A stretch of DNA of 53,268 nt from JAVVEH01 sp032251435 (GCA_032251435.1 JAVVEH010000029.1:1-53268), one strand, 5' to 3'. Shown: positions 7,398 through 17,120, counted from the first letter of the stretch. The notes: generated from the sequence alone by a model not told the origin. Numbers and translations are program-made.

Positions 7398-8512
7398 ATG
7401 AGTAAGAATAACATGGAAGAAAGCAACACCCCCAATGTTCTGTTTATCGCGATTGATGACCTGCGCCCGGAGCTGGGTTGTTATGGTGCAGAGCGCATTC
7501 AGTCGCCCAATCAGGAACACGGGTGAGAATTCCCGCCAAAATGGGACGCCCCTACCTGCCCGACATGCGAGGGTTTACAGATACATTCTGCGGGCACATC
7601 AACAACTATCATGCGACCTACGATTTGGATGGCAAAAACATTTCCCCGGCCAAAAACATCCGCAAAGATGGCTACCGTCTCGACATACAGTCCGATGCCG
7701 CATTGGCCTTTATCGACCGGCATGCCAAAGAGCCGTTTTTCCTTTACCTCGCCTACTACGCCCCGCATGTCCCGCTGGATGCCACGGATAAATATCTGGA
7801 GCGTTTCCCCGGCGACATGCCACGGCGCAGGCGTATCGCGCTCGCCATGCTCGCCGCCATCGACGACGGTGTCGGGCGCATCCGCCAGAAACTCAAAACG
7901 CATGGAATTGCGGAGAACACCCTGATCTTCTTCATCAGCGACAACGGCGCACCATTGAAGATCGACATGAAAGACACCCCCGGAAACGGTCCCGGCTGGG
8001 ACGGGTCGCGCAATGATCCCTGGATAGGTGAAAAAGGCACACTGATGGAAGGCGGCATTCGTGTGCCTTTCATCGTCACCTGGCCCGGCACGATCCCGGC
8101 GGGAAAAACCTATAACCATCCGGTGATTTCCCTGGATGTGGCGGCGACAGCCGTGGCTGTGGCCGGACTGCCGGAAGTCCCGGAGCTGGATGGCGTCAAT
8201 TTGATTCCCTTCCTCACCGGTGATGACACCGGATCCCCGAATGAACAGCTCTTCTGGCGCTTCTGGAACCAGACAGTTATCCGCAAAGGGAGATGGAAAT
8301 ACCTGCAGGCAGGGGGTGAGCGGAAGTACCTCTTCGACTTGGAAAGTCCGGAACACGAAAAGAAAAATCTCATTGATGAACATCCCGAAATTGCCGCCCA
8401 ATTAAAGAAACAACTAACGGCATGGGCAAACGAACAGAAAACACCCGGGGTGCCATCCGGCGTATTGAATGGGCAGGAAGTTAAGTTTTATGACCATTAT
8501 CTGCCGAAGTGA
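7398..8512 (+). pseudogene. sulfatase pseudogene lacking the active-site segment
   Basis: The N-terminus (ATG at 7398) gives NTPNVLFIAIDDLRPELGCYG and RIQSPNQ, the start of an iduronate-2-sulfatase-like enzyme, then runs into TGA at about 7524. The frame then shifts by one, and from about 7550 the second frame continues YLPDMRGFTDTF to the end, including FISDNGAP, GGIRVPFIVTWPG and a normal C-terminus. The region between RIQSPNQ and the GKWHLG-like remnant, roughly 80-100 residues carrying the C-x-P-S-R formylglycine site, is missing. With an internal deletion, a stop and a frameshift, the product cannot be an active sulfatase. The remaining frame is otherwise clean, so decay is recent. Confidence 0.85.
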
Positions 8513-8533
8513 CGGCAAGAGATGGAGGATCGA

Positions 8534-9571
8534 ATGATGAGAATAGAGACACGCATGGGGGTGATATGCCTGTTGACAATGTTGGTAATGGTAGCAAACA
8601 CATGGCTGGCGGCAGGGGAGACCCGCGCGCCGGCCAAACCGAAGGAGAGTGCTAAGTTGAATACAGTCAAGGCGTTGCAGACAGAGTTCCTGAAATTGAA
8701 ATTCGGTATGTTTATCCACTACAACATGGCGACCTATGTAGGAAGGGAATGGGTGGATGGGTATGCCGATCCTGCAACCTTTGATCCCGGCGGGCCGATT
8801 GACACAGACGCCTGGGCGGATGCCGCAAAGGCCGCTGGTATGACGTATGCCGTGCTGACGACCAAGCATGTCGGTGGCTTCTGTCTCTGGGACAGCAAAT
8901 ATACGACCTATGATGTGATGCATCCCGACTGTCCGGTGAAGGAGGATATCGTCGGCAAGTTTGTCAAATCCTTCACCAGTCGGGGCTTGAAGGTAGGTCT
9001 CTACTACTGCTGGCGGCATCCCGGATTTCCCGAAAAGAACAAGGTGCTCCCACCGGAATGCGACCCGGCAACTCATTCGATAGACGAGCAGATAGACTTC
9101 CAGAAGAAGCAGATTGCGGAGCTTGTGGAGAAGTATCCGGAGGTCTTCTATATCTGGAATGACGCGCTTGATCCCGATCTCATGCCTGCGGAAGACGCGA
9201 CGGCATTCATGCGCACGCTTGGTCCGACGATCATCGGCTGCGGCAACTGGTGGGATTGGAAGAAAAAGGGCTCGCCTTATCTGGACATCGTCGTGTCGGA
9301 GTTAAGGCACCTCAGCAATCGGCATCTCAACAACAAGACCGTCGGCGAGACCTGCTGGTGCCTAGAACCCAAGTGGTTCCACAGCGGAGGTCCAACCAAA
9401 AACGCAGCCAACATCGTGCAGCAGCTCCAGACTGCCAACTCGCGGAATGCCAACTTTCTTCTCAACGTAGGCCCCGACAAGCAGGGCCGGATCCACCCGG
9501 ATAGCCTCAAAGTCCTCACCGAGCTTGGTGAGTTGCTGGGAGAGAATGGCGAAGTCAATAGCACGCAATGA
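8534..9571 (+). CDS. GH29-type alpha-L-fucosidase, secreted
   Basis: The ATG at 8534 (or 8537) is preferred over 8522 because GGAGGA (8524-8529) then sits at proper ribosome-binding distance. A signal peptide follows (VICLLTMLVMVANTWLAAGE). GH29 landmarks are FGMFIHYNMATY, AGMTYAVLTTKHVGGFCLWDS, GLKVGLYYCW, FYIWND, where the Asp is the expected nucleophile, and NFLLNVGPDKQGRI near the C-terminus. At about 345 residues it is mainly the catalytic barrel without the usual C-terminal beta-sandwich. It would release alpha-L-fucose from glycans in the periplasm or outside the cell. With nearby sulfatases it fits sulfated fucan or fucose-containing mucin-like substrates. Substrate is inferred. Confidence 0.85.
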   Translation: MMRIETRMGVICLLTMLVMVANTWLAAGETRAPAKPKESAKLNTVKALQTEFLKLKFGMFIHYNMATYVGREWVDGYADPATFDPGGPIDTDAWADAAKAAGMTYAVLTTKHVGGFCLWDSKYTTYDVMHPDCPVKEDIVGKFVKSFTSRGLKVGLYYCWRHPGFPEKNKVLPPECDPATHSIDEQIDFQKKQIAELVEKYPEVFYIWNDALDPDLMPAEDATAFMRTLGPTIIGCGNWWDWKKKGSPYLDIVVSELRHLSNRHLNNKTVGETCWCLEPKWFHSGGPTKNAANIVQQLQTANSRNANFLLNVGPDKQGRIHPDSLKVLTELGELLGENGEVNSTQ

Positions 9572-9759
9572 GACATGTTTCTCCAGTTCATAAAAGACTG
9601 GGAGACAGCTATGAAAGACTGGAAATATCGCCATGAGATCAGCAAAAGGACTCAATATTGGCACTGAATGAACCAACGCGCATATATGTTACATTTCAAG
9701 TCGTGCTGAGGCGTTGAACGCCGGTACTGACCTGAAAGACAAGAAGAACGACATGCGGC

Positions 9760-10314
9760 AACATATGATACCGTCCGACAAGAAACTGAACAAGGCATGG
9801 GTGCCCTCCTTGACCCGGCGTGGTGATGCGGAGGTCTACCGTGCGGAACGCTCAACGGCCATCGATTTCCCTATTGGCGCCCATGGGTGGGGGCACCATC
9901 CGAATGAACGGCAAAGCAGAGCGGGAGTGGTGGCAGATCTTTCACAACTTCGAGGAACGGGAGGGGACGGGAAAGGTCCCTAACAGCTTCTTTGCCATTC
10001 GGGCTTCCCAGGGAGACAGCCCCGCCATCAGGGCCCTCCAGACCTCTTCAGTGGGAGATTTCAGAGGCATGGAGTCTCTCGTTCCGGCTGACTCCCGGCG
10101 AAACGAAAACCACCACCTATGTATTCAGCTGGCATCTGCCCGGAGGAGACTTCGGCAAGGCGGATTGTCCCATCTGGTTCTTCAAGGATGGCGGGCAGTA
10201 TTACGAGAACTGGCGGCGCGTTACACACAAGATCGAGAATCCGTCACGGTCCAGCTTGAGGCCACGCATCTTTTGCAGGCCGGAGACGATCTCCAGGTCA
10301 GCATCAGCATGTGA
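9760..10314 (+). pseudogene. GH116 (GBA2-like beta-glucosidase) pseudogene fragment in three frames
   Basis: Three successive frames carry consecutive pieces of a GH116 N-terminal domain. Frame 3 reads NKAWVPSLTRRGDAEVY and FPIGAHG; frame 1 reads GGGTIRMNGKAEREWWQIF and GKVPNSFFAIRA; frame 2 reads LTPGETKTTTYVFSWHLPG and DGGQYYENW. These match the typical GBA2_N order (plus-Gly loop, WQIFNN, KVPNSFFA, FSLAPGE...WHFP). At least two frameshifts and deletions separate them, and the catalytic C-terminal domain is absent. It is clearly dead and shows the island is eroding. Confidence 0.7.
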
Positions 10315-10367
10315 CAAAATTAGACGTACTAATAGAATAACTGAATACAATACAGGAGACGAATACT

Positions 10368-10439
10368 GTGAATTGCCAAAACATATCCATCGTCATGAGC
10401 GTCGCAGCTTCGAACATTACCAAAATTTTAATTTCCTAG
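10368..10439 (+). pseudogene. orphan signal-peptide remnant related to the beta-helix lipoprotein start
   Basis: After AGGAGA (10354-10359) a GTG opens a 23-codon frame, MNCQNISIVMSVAAS..., ending in TAG. The stretch NISIVMSVAA resembles NPSIVMSAAA at the start of the lipoprotein at 3674, and the DNA is similar too (ATCCATCG-T/C-ATGAG). It looks like the 5' end of a lost paralogue with its ribosome-binding site still in place. Confidence 0.4.
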
Positions 10440-10787
10440 TGGTTGTAAAGCTTTGTCTTTTGACCCTTTTCTTTTTTAACTATTTTATTAAGAACGACTT
10501 AAAAATTCGTAATCCCTCAGCCTTGTTCCGGACCTAAATCCATTTGGAGTTTGGTTGGGGGGCAAGGTTTGGGACAAACTTAGTAGCCATCCCATGGATG
10601 GCTGTAAATCGGATGACTCTAGGCGGAGGGAAACACAGTATCGCGATCCCCAAAAATGATCACCCCGGTGAGTTCTTCCATCCAAGTTCCGATCTGCCCT
10701 CTTCAGTAATTCAGATGCCCGCCTGGGAGTGGATGATGCAATAGCTTCCGTCATCGGGTCGGGTCTCGTTGGCGTGGGTTCGCAAAC
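10440..10787. other. non-coding debris between convergent units
   Basis: No gene recognised. It contains the perfect palindrome AGCCATCC-CAT-GGATGGCT (10585-10603), related to one at 36207-36228. The rest is probably remains of deleted genes. Confidence 0.3.
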
Positions 10788-11939
10788 TCACCCGGCATGA
10801 TAAGGATCAGCGGCATCACGCAGTCCGTCACCGACCAAGTTGAAGGCCAGCACGGCAAGGACCACGAAGAGCCCGGGGGTCAACAACCAGGGCATCAGCA
10901 CCATTGCCGTGGTATTCTGCGACTGCTGCAGCAAGACTCCCCAGCTCACCACGGGTGGACGAAGGCCGATGCCAAGAAAACTCAAGGCAGTCTCCCCGAG
11001 AATCATGGCGGGAATGGCTATGGTCGCTGACGTGATGATGTGGCTCATGAAACTGGGCAGCAGATGACGGAAGATGATCCGGCCGCGGCTTGCGCCGAGG
11101 AGCCGTGCGGCAACCACGAAGTCTTCTTCGCGCAGAGCCAGAAACTTGCCCCGCACGACGCGCGCCAGCCCTGTCCATCCCAGCAGGCTGAGGATGATGG
11201 TGATTCCGAAATAGATCCGGATCCCCGACCAGCTTGTAGGCAGCGCCGCGCTCAACCCCATCCACAGTGGTAAATGTGGAATGGACTGGAGGACCTCTAT
11301 CAGGCGCTGAACGACCAGGTCGAGGATGCCGCCCGCATATCCGGCGATGCCGCCAATCAGGATGCCGAGCGTGAATGTCAGCAGCACACCGACCAGCCCA
11401 ATTGTCAGCGAGATCCGACTCCCGTACAACACCCGTGTGAAGACATCCCGCCCCAGCTTGTCAGTGCCGAAAATGTGGATGAAGCCTGCCTCTCCATTGG
11501 GAGAGCGGACACCGAATAGATGGACATTGGTTTCCCATAGTCCCCACATCCGGTAGGGCTCACCGCGCACGAAAAAGTGGAGTGCGTATGTCCGGTCGGG
11601 ATCCGGCTCCATCTTCACCGAGTAGGGATTGTCGGGCTCCGGCACACGCCGGTAGCCGTATACGAAAGGCCGAATCGAGAACCCCTCATCCGGGCGGACA
11701 AAATGCAGGCCCTGGGGCGCCCCCCAGAGATAGCGGACATCCCGACTCTCGGGTGTGTAGGGAGAAATGATCTCGCAGAAGGCGGCCAGAAGGTACAGTG
11801 CCAGCAGCAGCCAGAGGCTGGCAAACGCCAGCCGGTGCCGCCGGAAACGTCGCCACATGAGGCGCCACTGCCCGGCCTCGGCAATCGACACGCCTTCATC
11901 GGCAGGAGCGGGTTTGGCAAGTGCGTGTGTGTCAGTCAT
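10788..11939 (-). CDS. OppC/YejE-type ABC transporter permease
   Basis: 383 residues and the last gene of an SBP-OppB-OppC operon. N-terminal cytoplasmic tail, TM1 at about 36-58 (LAFASLWLLLALYLLAAFCEI), then a long periplasmic loop (about 60-165) ending FGTDKLGRDVFTRVLYGSRISL, five C-terminal TM segments and the ABC-permease EAA loop DFVVAARLLGASRGRIIFRHLLP. The C-terminus DAADPYHAG is typical. It overlaps the upstream oppB-like gene by 8 nt, indicating coupling. It is a paralogue of the permease at the left edge but lacks that gene's repeat insert. No cognate ATPase (OppD/OppF) is encoded in the window, so one must be supplied from elsewhere. Confidence 0.9.
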   Translation of the reverse strand: MTDTHALAKPAPADEGVSIAEAGQWRLMWRRFRRHRLAFASLWLLLALYLLAAFCEIISPYTPESRDVRYLWGAPQGLHFVRPDEGFSIRPFVYGYRRVPEPDNPYSVKMEPDPDRTYALHFFVRGEPYRMWGLWETNVHLFGVRSPNGEAGFIHIFGTDKLGRDVFTRVLYGSRISLTIGLVGVLLTFTLGILIGGIAGYAGGILDLVVQRLIEVLQSIPHLPLWMGLSAALPTSWSGIRIYFGITIILSLLGWTGLARVVRGKFLALREEDFVVAARLLGASRGRIIFRHLLPSFMSHIITSATIAIPAMILGETALSFLGIGLRPPVVSWGVLLQQSQNTTAMVLMPWLLTPGLFVVLAVLAFNLVGDGLRDAADPYHAG

Positions 11940-12915
11940 AGCGAATCCGTGGGTCGATAGCAGCCAAAGCCAGATCGCTGAGCAAGACGCCGATCACCGT
12001 CAGCGTACTCAAAACCATGATCAGCGACCCGGCCAGATACATGTCCTGATTCATCAGGGCATCCAATAACATGGGACCGGTGGTTGGCAAGTCGATAACG
12101 ACACTGACGATCGCCGCACCGCTGAACAGCCGCGGCAGTATGCCACCGATGCCGCTGATAAACGGGTTGATGGCGATCCGCACCGGATACTTAAGAATCA
12201 ACCGCCAGTCTTTCATGCCTTTCGCGCGGGCGGTGGTCACATATGGCTTGCGTAGCTCATCGAGCAGATTCGCGCGCATGATTCGGACCATCCCGGCCGT
12301 GCCCGCCAGGCCAACCACAACCATCGGGACCCACAAGTGTTTGAGCAGATCGAGAAAACGGGCAAAGCTCCACGGGGCATCCACATAGTCTGGCGAAAAC
12401 AGACCTCCGACACTCACGCCAAACAGCTCAAAAGCCGCCCACATCACAACAAGAGCCAGCATGAAGCCGGGCACCGCCATCCCGAGCATGGCGAAGACCG
12501 TCGCAACATAGTCGAACAGAGAGTATTGCTTCACAGCGGATACGATCCCGATGGGCAGGGCGAGCGCCCAAGTGAGAAGGAGACTTGAAAACGCAACGAC
12601 GACCGTGAGCAGCAGGCGTTCGCCAATCAGCTCGCTTACGGGTTGCTGGTGCTGCATCGAATACCCCAGGTCACCGACGAGCATGCCGCCTATCCAGCGC
12701 AGGTACTGGACCGGCATCGGGTCGTCCAGATTGTAGGTCTTGCGCAAAGCGGCGATCTGCTCCTGGCTGGCCGTTTGCCCCTCTGACTGCAGTTCGTCCA
12801 GCCTACTCGTGACAATGTCTCCCGGGGGCAGTTGAATGACCACAAAGCAGATCACCGATATGATCAGCAGTGTGGGTATCATCAAGAGGAGGCGATAGAT
12901 TATATAGCGCAACAT
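11932..12915 (-). CDS. OppB/DppB-type ABC transporter permease
   Basis: 327 residues with the standard OppB layout: MLRYIIYRLLLMIPTLLIIS as TM1, a periplasmic region with LDDPMPVQYLRW and GDLGYSMQHQQPV, then five TM segments and the EAA loop (YVTTARAKGMKDWRLILKYPVR). It heterodimerises with the OppC-type permease encoded next to it. It starts 19 bp after the binding-protein gene stop. AAGGAACA precedes the ATG at a normal distance. Confidence 0.92.
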   Translation of the reverse strand: MLRYIIYRLLLMIPTLLIISVICFVVIQLPPGDIVTSRLDELQSEGQTASQEQIAALRKTYNLDDPMPVQYLRWIGGMLVGDLGYSMQHQQPVSELIGERLLLTVVVAFSSLLLTWALALPIGIVSAVKQYSLFDYVATVFAMLGMAVPGFMLALVVMWAAFELFGVSVGGLFSPDYVDAPWSFARFLDLLKHLWVPMVVVGLAGTAGMVRIMRANLLDELRKPYVTTARAKGMKDWRLILKYPVRIAINPFISGIGGILPRLFSGAAIVSVVIDLPTTGPMLLDALMNQDMYLAGSLIMVLSTLTVIGVLLSDLALAAIDPRIRYD

Positions 12916-12934
12916 GCTAAATGTTCCTTTTCAC

Positions 12935-14905
12935 TCATGGATCCAGAAACCATGTTGCTGGATGATACGGCAAGACCCAGAGGCTGTCCCATCCCCAATA
13001 TCCCCGGTCCGGGACGTTGTGCAGGCGATTGGAGACGACGACAGGCTGGGGGGCTAGTCCGATCGTGCCGATCGACCATAGGTTTTCCGCCTGCGAGCGG
13101 AGAATTCGCTTGCCCAGTTCAACACGGCGGGCGGGATCGACACTGCCACGCATTTCGTCCCACCAGATCTGCAGGTCACGCGCCTCGGGAATGGGTTCTT
13201 CTCCCTGTTCGCCATGGGAGAGATACCAGCGGGACCATGGTGTCCAGCGCGCTTCATCCCAACTGATATACATCGGCACGTACCACGAAGGCAGCAGCGG
13301 AAACAGGATATCCGTCGAGCGATCCGCATGCCAGATTGTCATCTGCATGGCATTGGAACGGGCTCGGGCGCTCTGCAGGCCGCGGTTGATCTCTTTGAGT
13401 TTAATGTCGATGCCCACATCGAGCCAGTGCGAACAGACAAGTTCCATCGTCACGCCGCGCGGGACTTCGATATCCACCCATTCCAGCGTGACATCCAGCG
13501 GCTTGCCATCCGGCCGTTCCCGGATGCCATCGCCGTCAACATCCCGCATGCCGATGGCATCGAGCAGACGACGGGCGCGCTCAGGATCATATTGGATGTG
13601 TGCCGTGGCGAACTCGGGTTCGTAGAATCGGCTGGACGGGATCACGGTGGTTTGCCGCGGTGTGCCCTGGCCGAAATAGACAATGTCGTTGATCTCTTTA
13701 CGGTTGATCGCCAGTGAGAGTGCAAGTCGAAAGCGCCGGTCGCGGAAAATCGAACGCAGCTCGGGATCGTCTACCGTGAAGTTGAATTGAATGGCGACAT
13801 CCACGCCGTGCAACCGGTTCCAGATCAGTGTCCGGTAGCGATAGGCGTCTTCGCCAGCCTTGTAGAGCGGGATGTCCTGCGTCTGCAGACTCGAACCGGC
13901 GAAATCCACCTGGCCTGTCGATACTTTGGCCCCGCGCACCTCCGGGTTGTTGACAACCTGCGCCTGGATCCGGTCGATGTATGGCAACTGGCGTCCTTCC
14001 GGATCCACCTTTGGATAATACGGGTTTCGCTCGTACACCTGCAGGGTGGGTGAGCGGCTGACCAGTTGGTAGGCGCGCATGGTTGGCGTCCCGATCGGAT
14101 CGCGGAAGCTGTCACGTTGCGCCGCATGGAAATAGGCCATCCAGTTCATATAACCGGCGGCCTTTGCTTCCCGATCCAACTCCTCCTTGTCGCGAAAATC
14201 CGGATGGTACCTGGCCAGAAAGTGGCCCGGGGCGGTAAACTGGTTCTCGCCGCGGTGCGCCAGTTCCTGCAGGATAAAAAGGAAGGGCTCCTCGTAGCGA
14301 AACACAACAGTCAGGGGATCCGGTGCGGTAATTGACAAGTCTCGCTGCCGCGGCACGATCACAGGGGTCAGGCTTTCGTTGAGCCGGATATGTTTGTGAT
14401 ACCAGACAAAATCGTCAGCCGTGAAGGGGGCGCCGTCCGACCAGCGCAACCCGGGACGCAGGTGCAACAGAAGGAGCTTGCCCCCCTCTTTGAATTCCCA
14501 ATGGGACACCAGGTTCGGAAGCACGCGGCTGATCTGCGGATCCATCGTCAGGGGATGCTCGGGGACAATCAAAGCCGCGCCCTGCGTGAAGATGCGCAAG
14601 GTCCCACCGTGCCGCCCCGGGCGCTCGAAGGGCTCAACCACCATCGGGTCATCCGGCAAACGCTCCTCAACTGGCGGCAGGGCGCCGCTCTTGACCCGTT
14701 CATCGAGCATAGGTGACTGCCGGAAAGTCTTCAGACCGACCTCACTTGCTTTGGCCGGACCTGCGAACCACGCCGCCGGCCACGCCTCCTTCGGTATGCC
14801 GGCGGCCATATCCATGCCGAGGCTGGTCAGCACGGGTGTGCTGATCAGCAGCATACCGGTTACGGCAGCATGCCGGATTCGCCGATTGGGTCCCTTACAG
14901 AACAC
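12935..14905 (-). CDS. family-5 extracellular solute-binding protein (OppA/DppA-like)
   Basis: 656 residues from a GTG at 14905, with AAGGA nine bases upstream (complement of 14915-14919). An N-terminal signal segment HAAVTGMLLISTPVLTSLGM precedes the mature protein. The SBP_bac_5 core is recognisable: HLRPGLRWSDGAPFTADDFVW, PTMRAYQLVSRSP, RNPYYPKVDPEGRQLPYID, FRLALSLAINRKEIN and the ARRLLDAIGMRDVDGDGI region. The family binds peptides, metals or oligosaccharides in the periplasm and delivers them to OppBC. Proteins of this length with an extended permease loop are common in glycan-degrading PVC bacteria; a sugar ligand is inferred from context only. It is the first gene of a three-gene minus-strand operon. 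Confidence 0.9.
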   Translation of the reverse strand: MFCKGPNRRIRHAAVTGMLLISTPVLTSLGMDMAAGIPKEAWPAAWFAGPAKASEVGLKTFRQSPMLDERVKSGALPPVEERLPDDPMVVEPFERPGRHGGTLRIFTQGAALIVPEHPLTMDPQISRVLPNLVSHWEFKEGGKLLLLHLRPGLRWSDGAPFTADDFVWYHKHIRLNESLTPVIVPRQRDLSITAPDPLTVVFRYEEPFLFILQELAHRGENQFTAPGHFLARYHPDFRDKEELDREAKAAGYMNWMAYFHAAQRDSFRDPIGTPTMRAYQLVSRSPTLQVYERNPYYPKVDPEGRQLPYIDRIQAQVVNNPEVRGAKVSTGQVDFAGSSLQTQDIPLYKAGEDAYRYRTLIWNRLHGVDVAIQFNFTVDDPELRSIFRDRRFRLALSLAINRKEINDIVYFGQGTPRQTTVIPSSRFYEPEFATAHIQYDPERARRLLDAIGMRDVDGDGIRERPDGKPLDVTLEWVDIEVPRGVTMELVCSHWLDVGIDIKLKEINRGLQSARARSNAMQMTIWHADRSTDILFPLLPSWYVPMYISWDEARWTPWSRWYLSHGEQGEEPIPEARDLQIWWDEMRGSVDPARRVELGKRILRSQAENLWSIGTIGLAPQPVVVSNRLHNVPDRGYWGWDSLWVLPYHPATWFLDP

Positions 14906-15014
14906 TCAGTATTCCTTTTTTTGTAACTTCGTCACTTTTTCTATTTACTTCAAAAGTTGCAGCCTGCTCGGAGCGGGCCAAAGAAGATGCCTCGAAGAGG
15001 TGCTTTTCTGCAGA

Positions 15015-17120
15015 TTATTCCTCAAGCAACTCGAGTCTCGGGCTTAGGGTCACGGTTCTGTCCCACCCGTCGCCAACGGCGGTGATGACGATGCGTTCGT
15101 CGTCCGACCGCACCTCCAGTTCCACAGGCTTTTCGCCATGGCTCAGAAGCGTCGCCATTGTCACATTTCGTACGCTGTCCAGTGTCTGCCAGCGCATCAT
15201 CACCGGCGGTTCTTGGCGTCCTGAAGTCAACACGGCGCTTGCCCGGCGCAGAACGGCGGGTTGGTCGGCGGCAAAGGTCATGCGGGCCGTTTCAAACTCG
15301 CCTTCGAGGAGCACGTCTTTCTCACTGAAGGTGGCTTTTTTACGGGTATAGGCACGTGCTTCGACGGGATTCCTGACGCTCCCAATTTTTCGGTCAACAA
15401 TCAGCAGTGCCTTGTCGTCGATCACGGCGAACAGGCGGCAGACAAACCGAGGATTGCCTCGTTGCAGCCAGAAGGCCTTCGAAGCATCCAGCCGCAGCGC
15501 CGGTCCCCCCGGCAGCATAAACTCGGTCGTCTCCGCCCGGGGGTTTCCGCTCCGCACCCGGGAAGGAGGCAGGCCCCCAATAAACAAAGTATTCTTCGAC
15601 TCGCTCCGACGTTCGTAGATATCCTTGTCCCGTGCCCCAAAAGCGGCGCTGGATTCCCTGCCGCCGGAGATGTTTTCAATCATCCTCTCGATACCGATGA
15701 CACCGTGCCAGGAAAGCAGATCCTCGTGGGTGTGGGCGCCACCCAGTTCGCCGCCGCGGATGGCGGCATAGACTGCGGGTTTGGGCCATTGATCCGCCAG
15801 CATACCCCAGCCTTGTTTCGGAAAATACTTGATCATGTCCGCCTTGGGGTCAAGACCTTGCTCAAGGGGGTCTGGCGAGATCAGTAGTTTCTGAGGCCCG
15901 CCATAGCTGATGTTAAAAAGTTCGTCCGGCTTTCCCTCGTCCTCAGCCGCCTTCTCTTCAGGTTCTTTTCCAGCCGTGGCTTCCTGTCTGGCTTTCCTGA
16001 CCTCGGCTGACTCTTGCATACGCAGTTCATGGTCCCGCAACCGGGCCAGCATGTCGGTGTCGCCCAGTTGTTGAGCGGCCGCCATCAGCGAATGACTGAA
16101 TCCGCCATGCTGATTGTCACCGAAGCCGCATGCCTCGCCGTGCGGCACGAAGTAGGTGCCAAATGTCAGCCCATCCCGGAACCCCCGCGAGCGGAAGCCC
16201 TCATGTTTCTGCCCCGTGGCGCGCTCGTAGCTGGTCAGGAAAAGGGACATGTAGTGGACCGTCCAATTCCAATATCCCAGACCTTCCACCCACCCGCCAT
16301 CGGTCTCCTCCAGGTAGTCAAAGATGGGTTGATAGGACTCATTCACACGGTCGATCATGGTCTGGGCTTCCGGCAGGTCTTCATACATGGCCAACGCCAG
16401 CAAACCGCCGCCGCTGATCGAGACCGGGTTCCAGTTGGAGATGATGTCCTGCCACCAGCTGCGGGATTCGCCTTCGACCCGCTGGGCTTTATCCCTCGGC
16501 GCCGTTGTCCGCAGGAATGGCTTCACGAAGTGCTCGCGGGCGATCTCGACCATCCAGGCCCGCTGCTCGGGCGTCAGGTCGTTGTAGAGCAGGTCGTAGG
16601 TCACGGCCAGACCGGCGATACACTGCCCTTCCGCCAGGGTGATCATGTTGGGTTTCATCCACGCTTTCATGGCATCCACGTTTGCCAAGGCGCCTTCCAG
16701 GTAGCGCCGGTCCTTTGTTCGATGCCACTGGATGGCCAAGGCCGTCAGCCGCCCCTGGATGAGGACGGCCTTCTTCCAGATGCTGATCCCCGCCATCGGA
16801 TCTTCAGCGTCCCTAAGTCCGGTCTCGGCCGCGGCCTCGACCTGTTCGTAGTTCTTCGCGAAATATTCTCCGCGGCCGTCGACCACGCGTTCGATCTGTG
16901 CGGCACTGACGAAAAGGCGGGGATGGGGGGCGAGTTTATCGAACGTCTTCCCGGTCACCCATTTTTGGGGTGTATCTGTTTCACCCGCGGCGTACGCTCT
17001 AACGGCAGCTCCAGCAGTCGCCAGGACGATCCATGCGCGCAACGCAAATCGTGCCAGTCGGTCGCGCCCTTTAACGCTCCCGAGCGTTCCTCTATTTCTA
17101 TTCAACATATTCGTGCCCAT
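15015..17120 (-). CDS. secreted heparinase II/III-family protein
   Basis: About 701 residues when started at 17120 (MGTNMLNRNRG), chosen because AAAGGA lies about ten bases upstream and a signal peptide (FALRAWIVLATAGAAVRAYAA) follows. An alpha/alpha-toroid N-terminal region (about 60-370) contains HPRLFVSAAQIERV, GLAVTYDLLYNDLTPEQRAW and WWQDIISNWNPVSISGG. The heparinase II/III beta-sheet domain follows with GAHTHEDLLSWHG, which carries the metal/substrate His motif, and FMLPGGPALRL. The family are polysaccharide lyases acting on uronic-acid glycans; the precise substrate cannot be read. A charged stretch at about 390-415 (KARQEATAGKEPEEKAAEDEG) is a likely linker insert. It lies between a binding-protein operon and sulfatase remnants. 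Confidence 0.8.
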   Translation of the reverse strand: MGTNMLNRNRGTLGSVKGRDRLARFALRAWIVLATAGAAVRAYAAGETDTPQKWVTGKTFDKLAPHPRLFVSAAQIERVVDGRGEYFAKNYEQVEAAAETGLRDAEDPMAGISIWKKAVLIQGRLTALAIQWHRTKDRRYLEGALANVDAMKAWMKPNMITLAEGQCIAGLAVTYDLLYNDLTPEQRAWMVEIAREHFVKPFLRTTAPRDKAQRVEGESRSWWQDIISNWNPVSISGGGLLALAMYEDLPEAQTMIDRVNESYQPIFDYLEETDGGWVEGLGYWNWTVHYMSLFLTSYERATGQKHEGFRSRGFRDGLTFGTYFVPHGEACGFGDNQHGGFSHSLMAAAQQLGDTDMLARLRDHELRMQESAEVRKARQEATAGKEPEEKAAEDEGKPDELFNISYGGPQKLLISPDPLEQGLDPKADMIKYFPKQGWGMLADQWPKPAVYAAIRGGELGGAHTHEDLLSWHGVIGIERMIENISGGRESSAAFGARDKDIYERRSESKNTLFIGGLPPSRVRSGNPRAETTEFMLPGGPALRLDASKAFWLQRGNPRFVCRLFAVIDDKALLIVDRKIGSVRNPVEARAYTRKKATFSEKDVLLEGEFETARMTFAADQPAVLRRASAVLTSGRQEPPVMMRWQTLDSVRNVTMATLLSHGEKPVELEVRSDDERIVITAVGDGWDRTVTLSPRLELLEE

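Noticed and set aside
7511..8401. 296-codon open frame on the minus strand
   Set aside because: Antisense to the readable sulfatase remnant; no family features.
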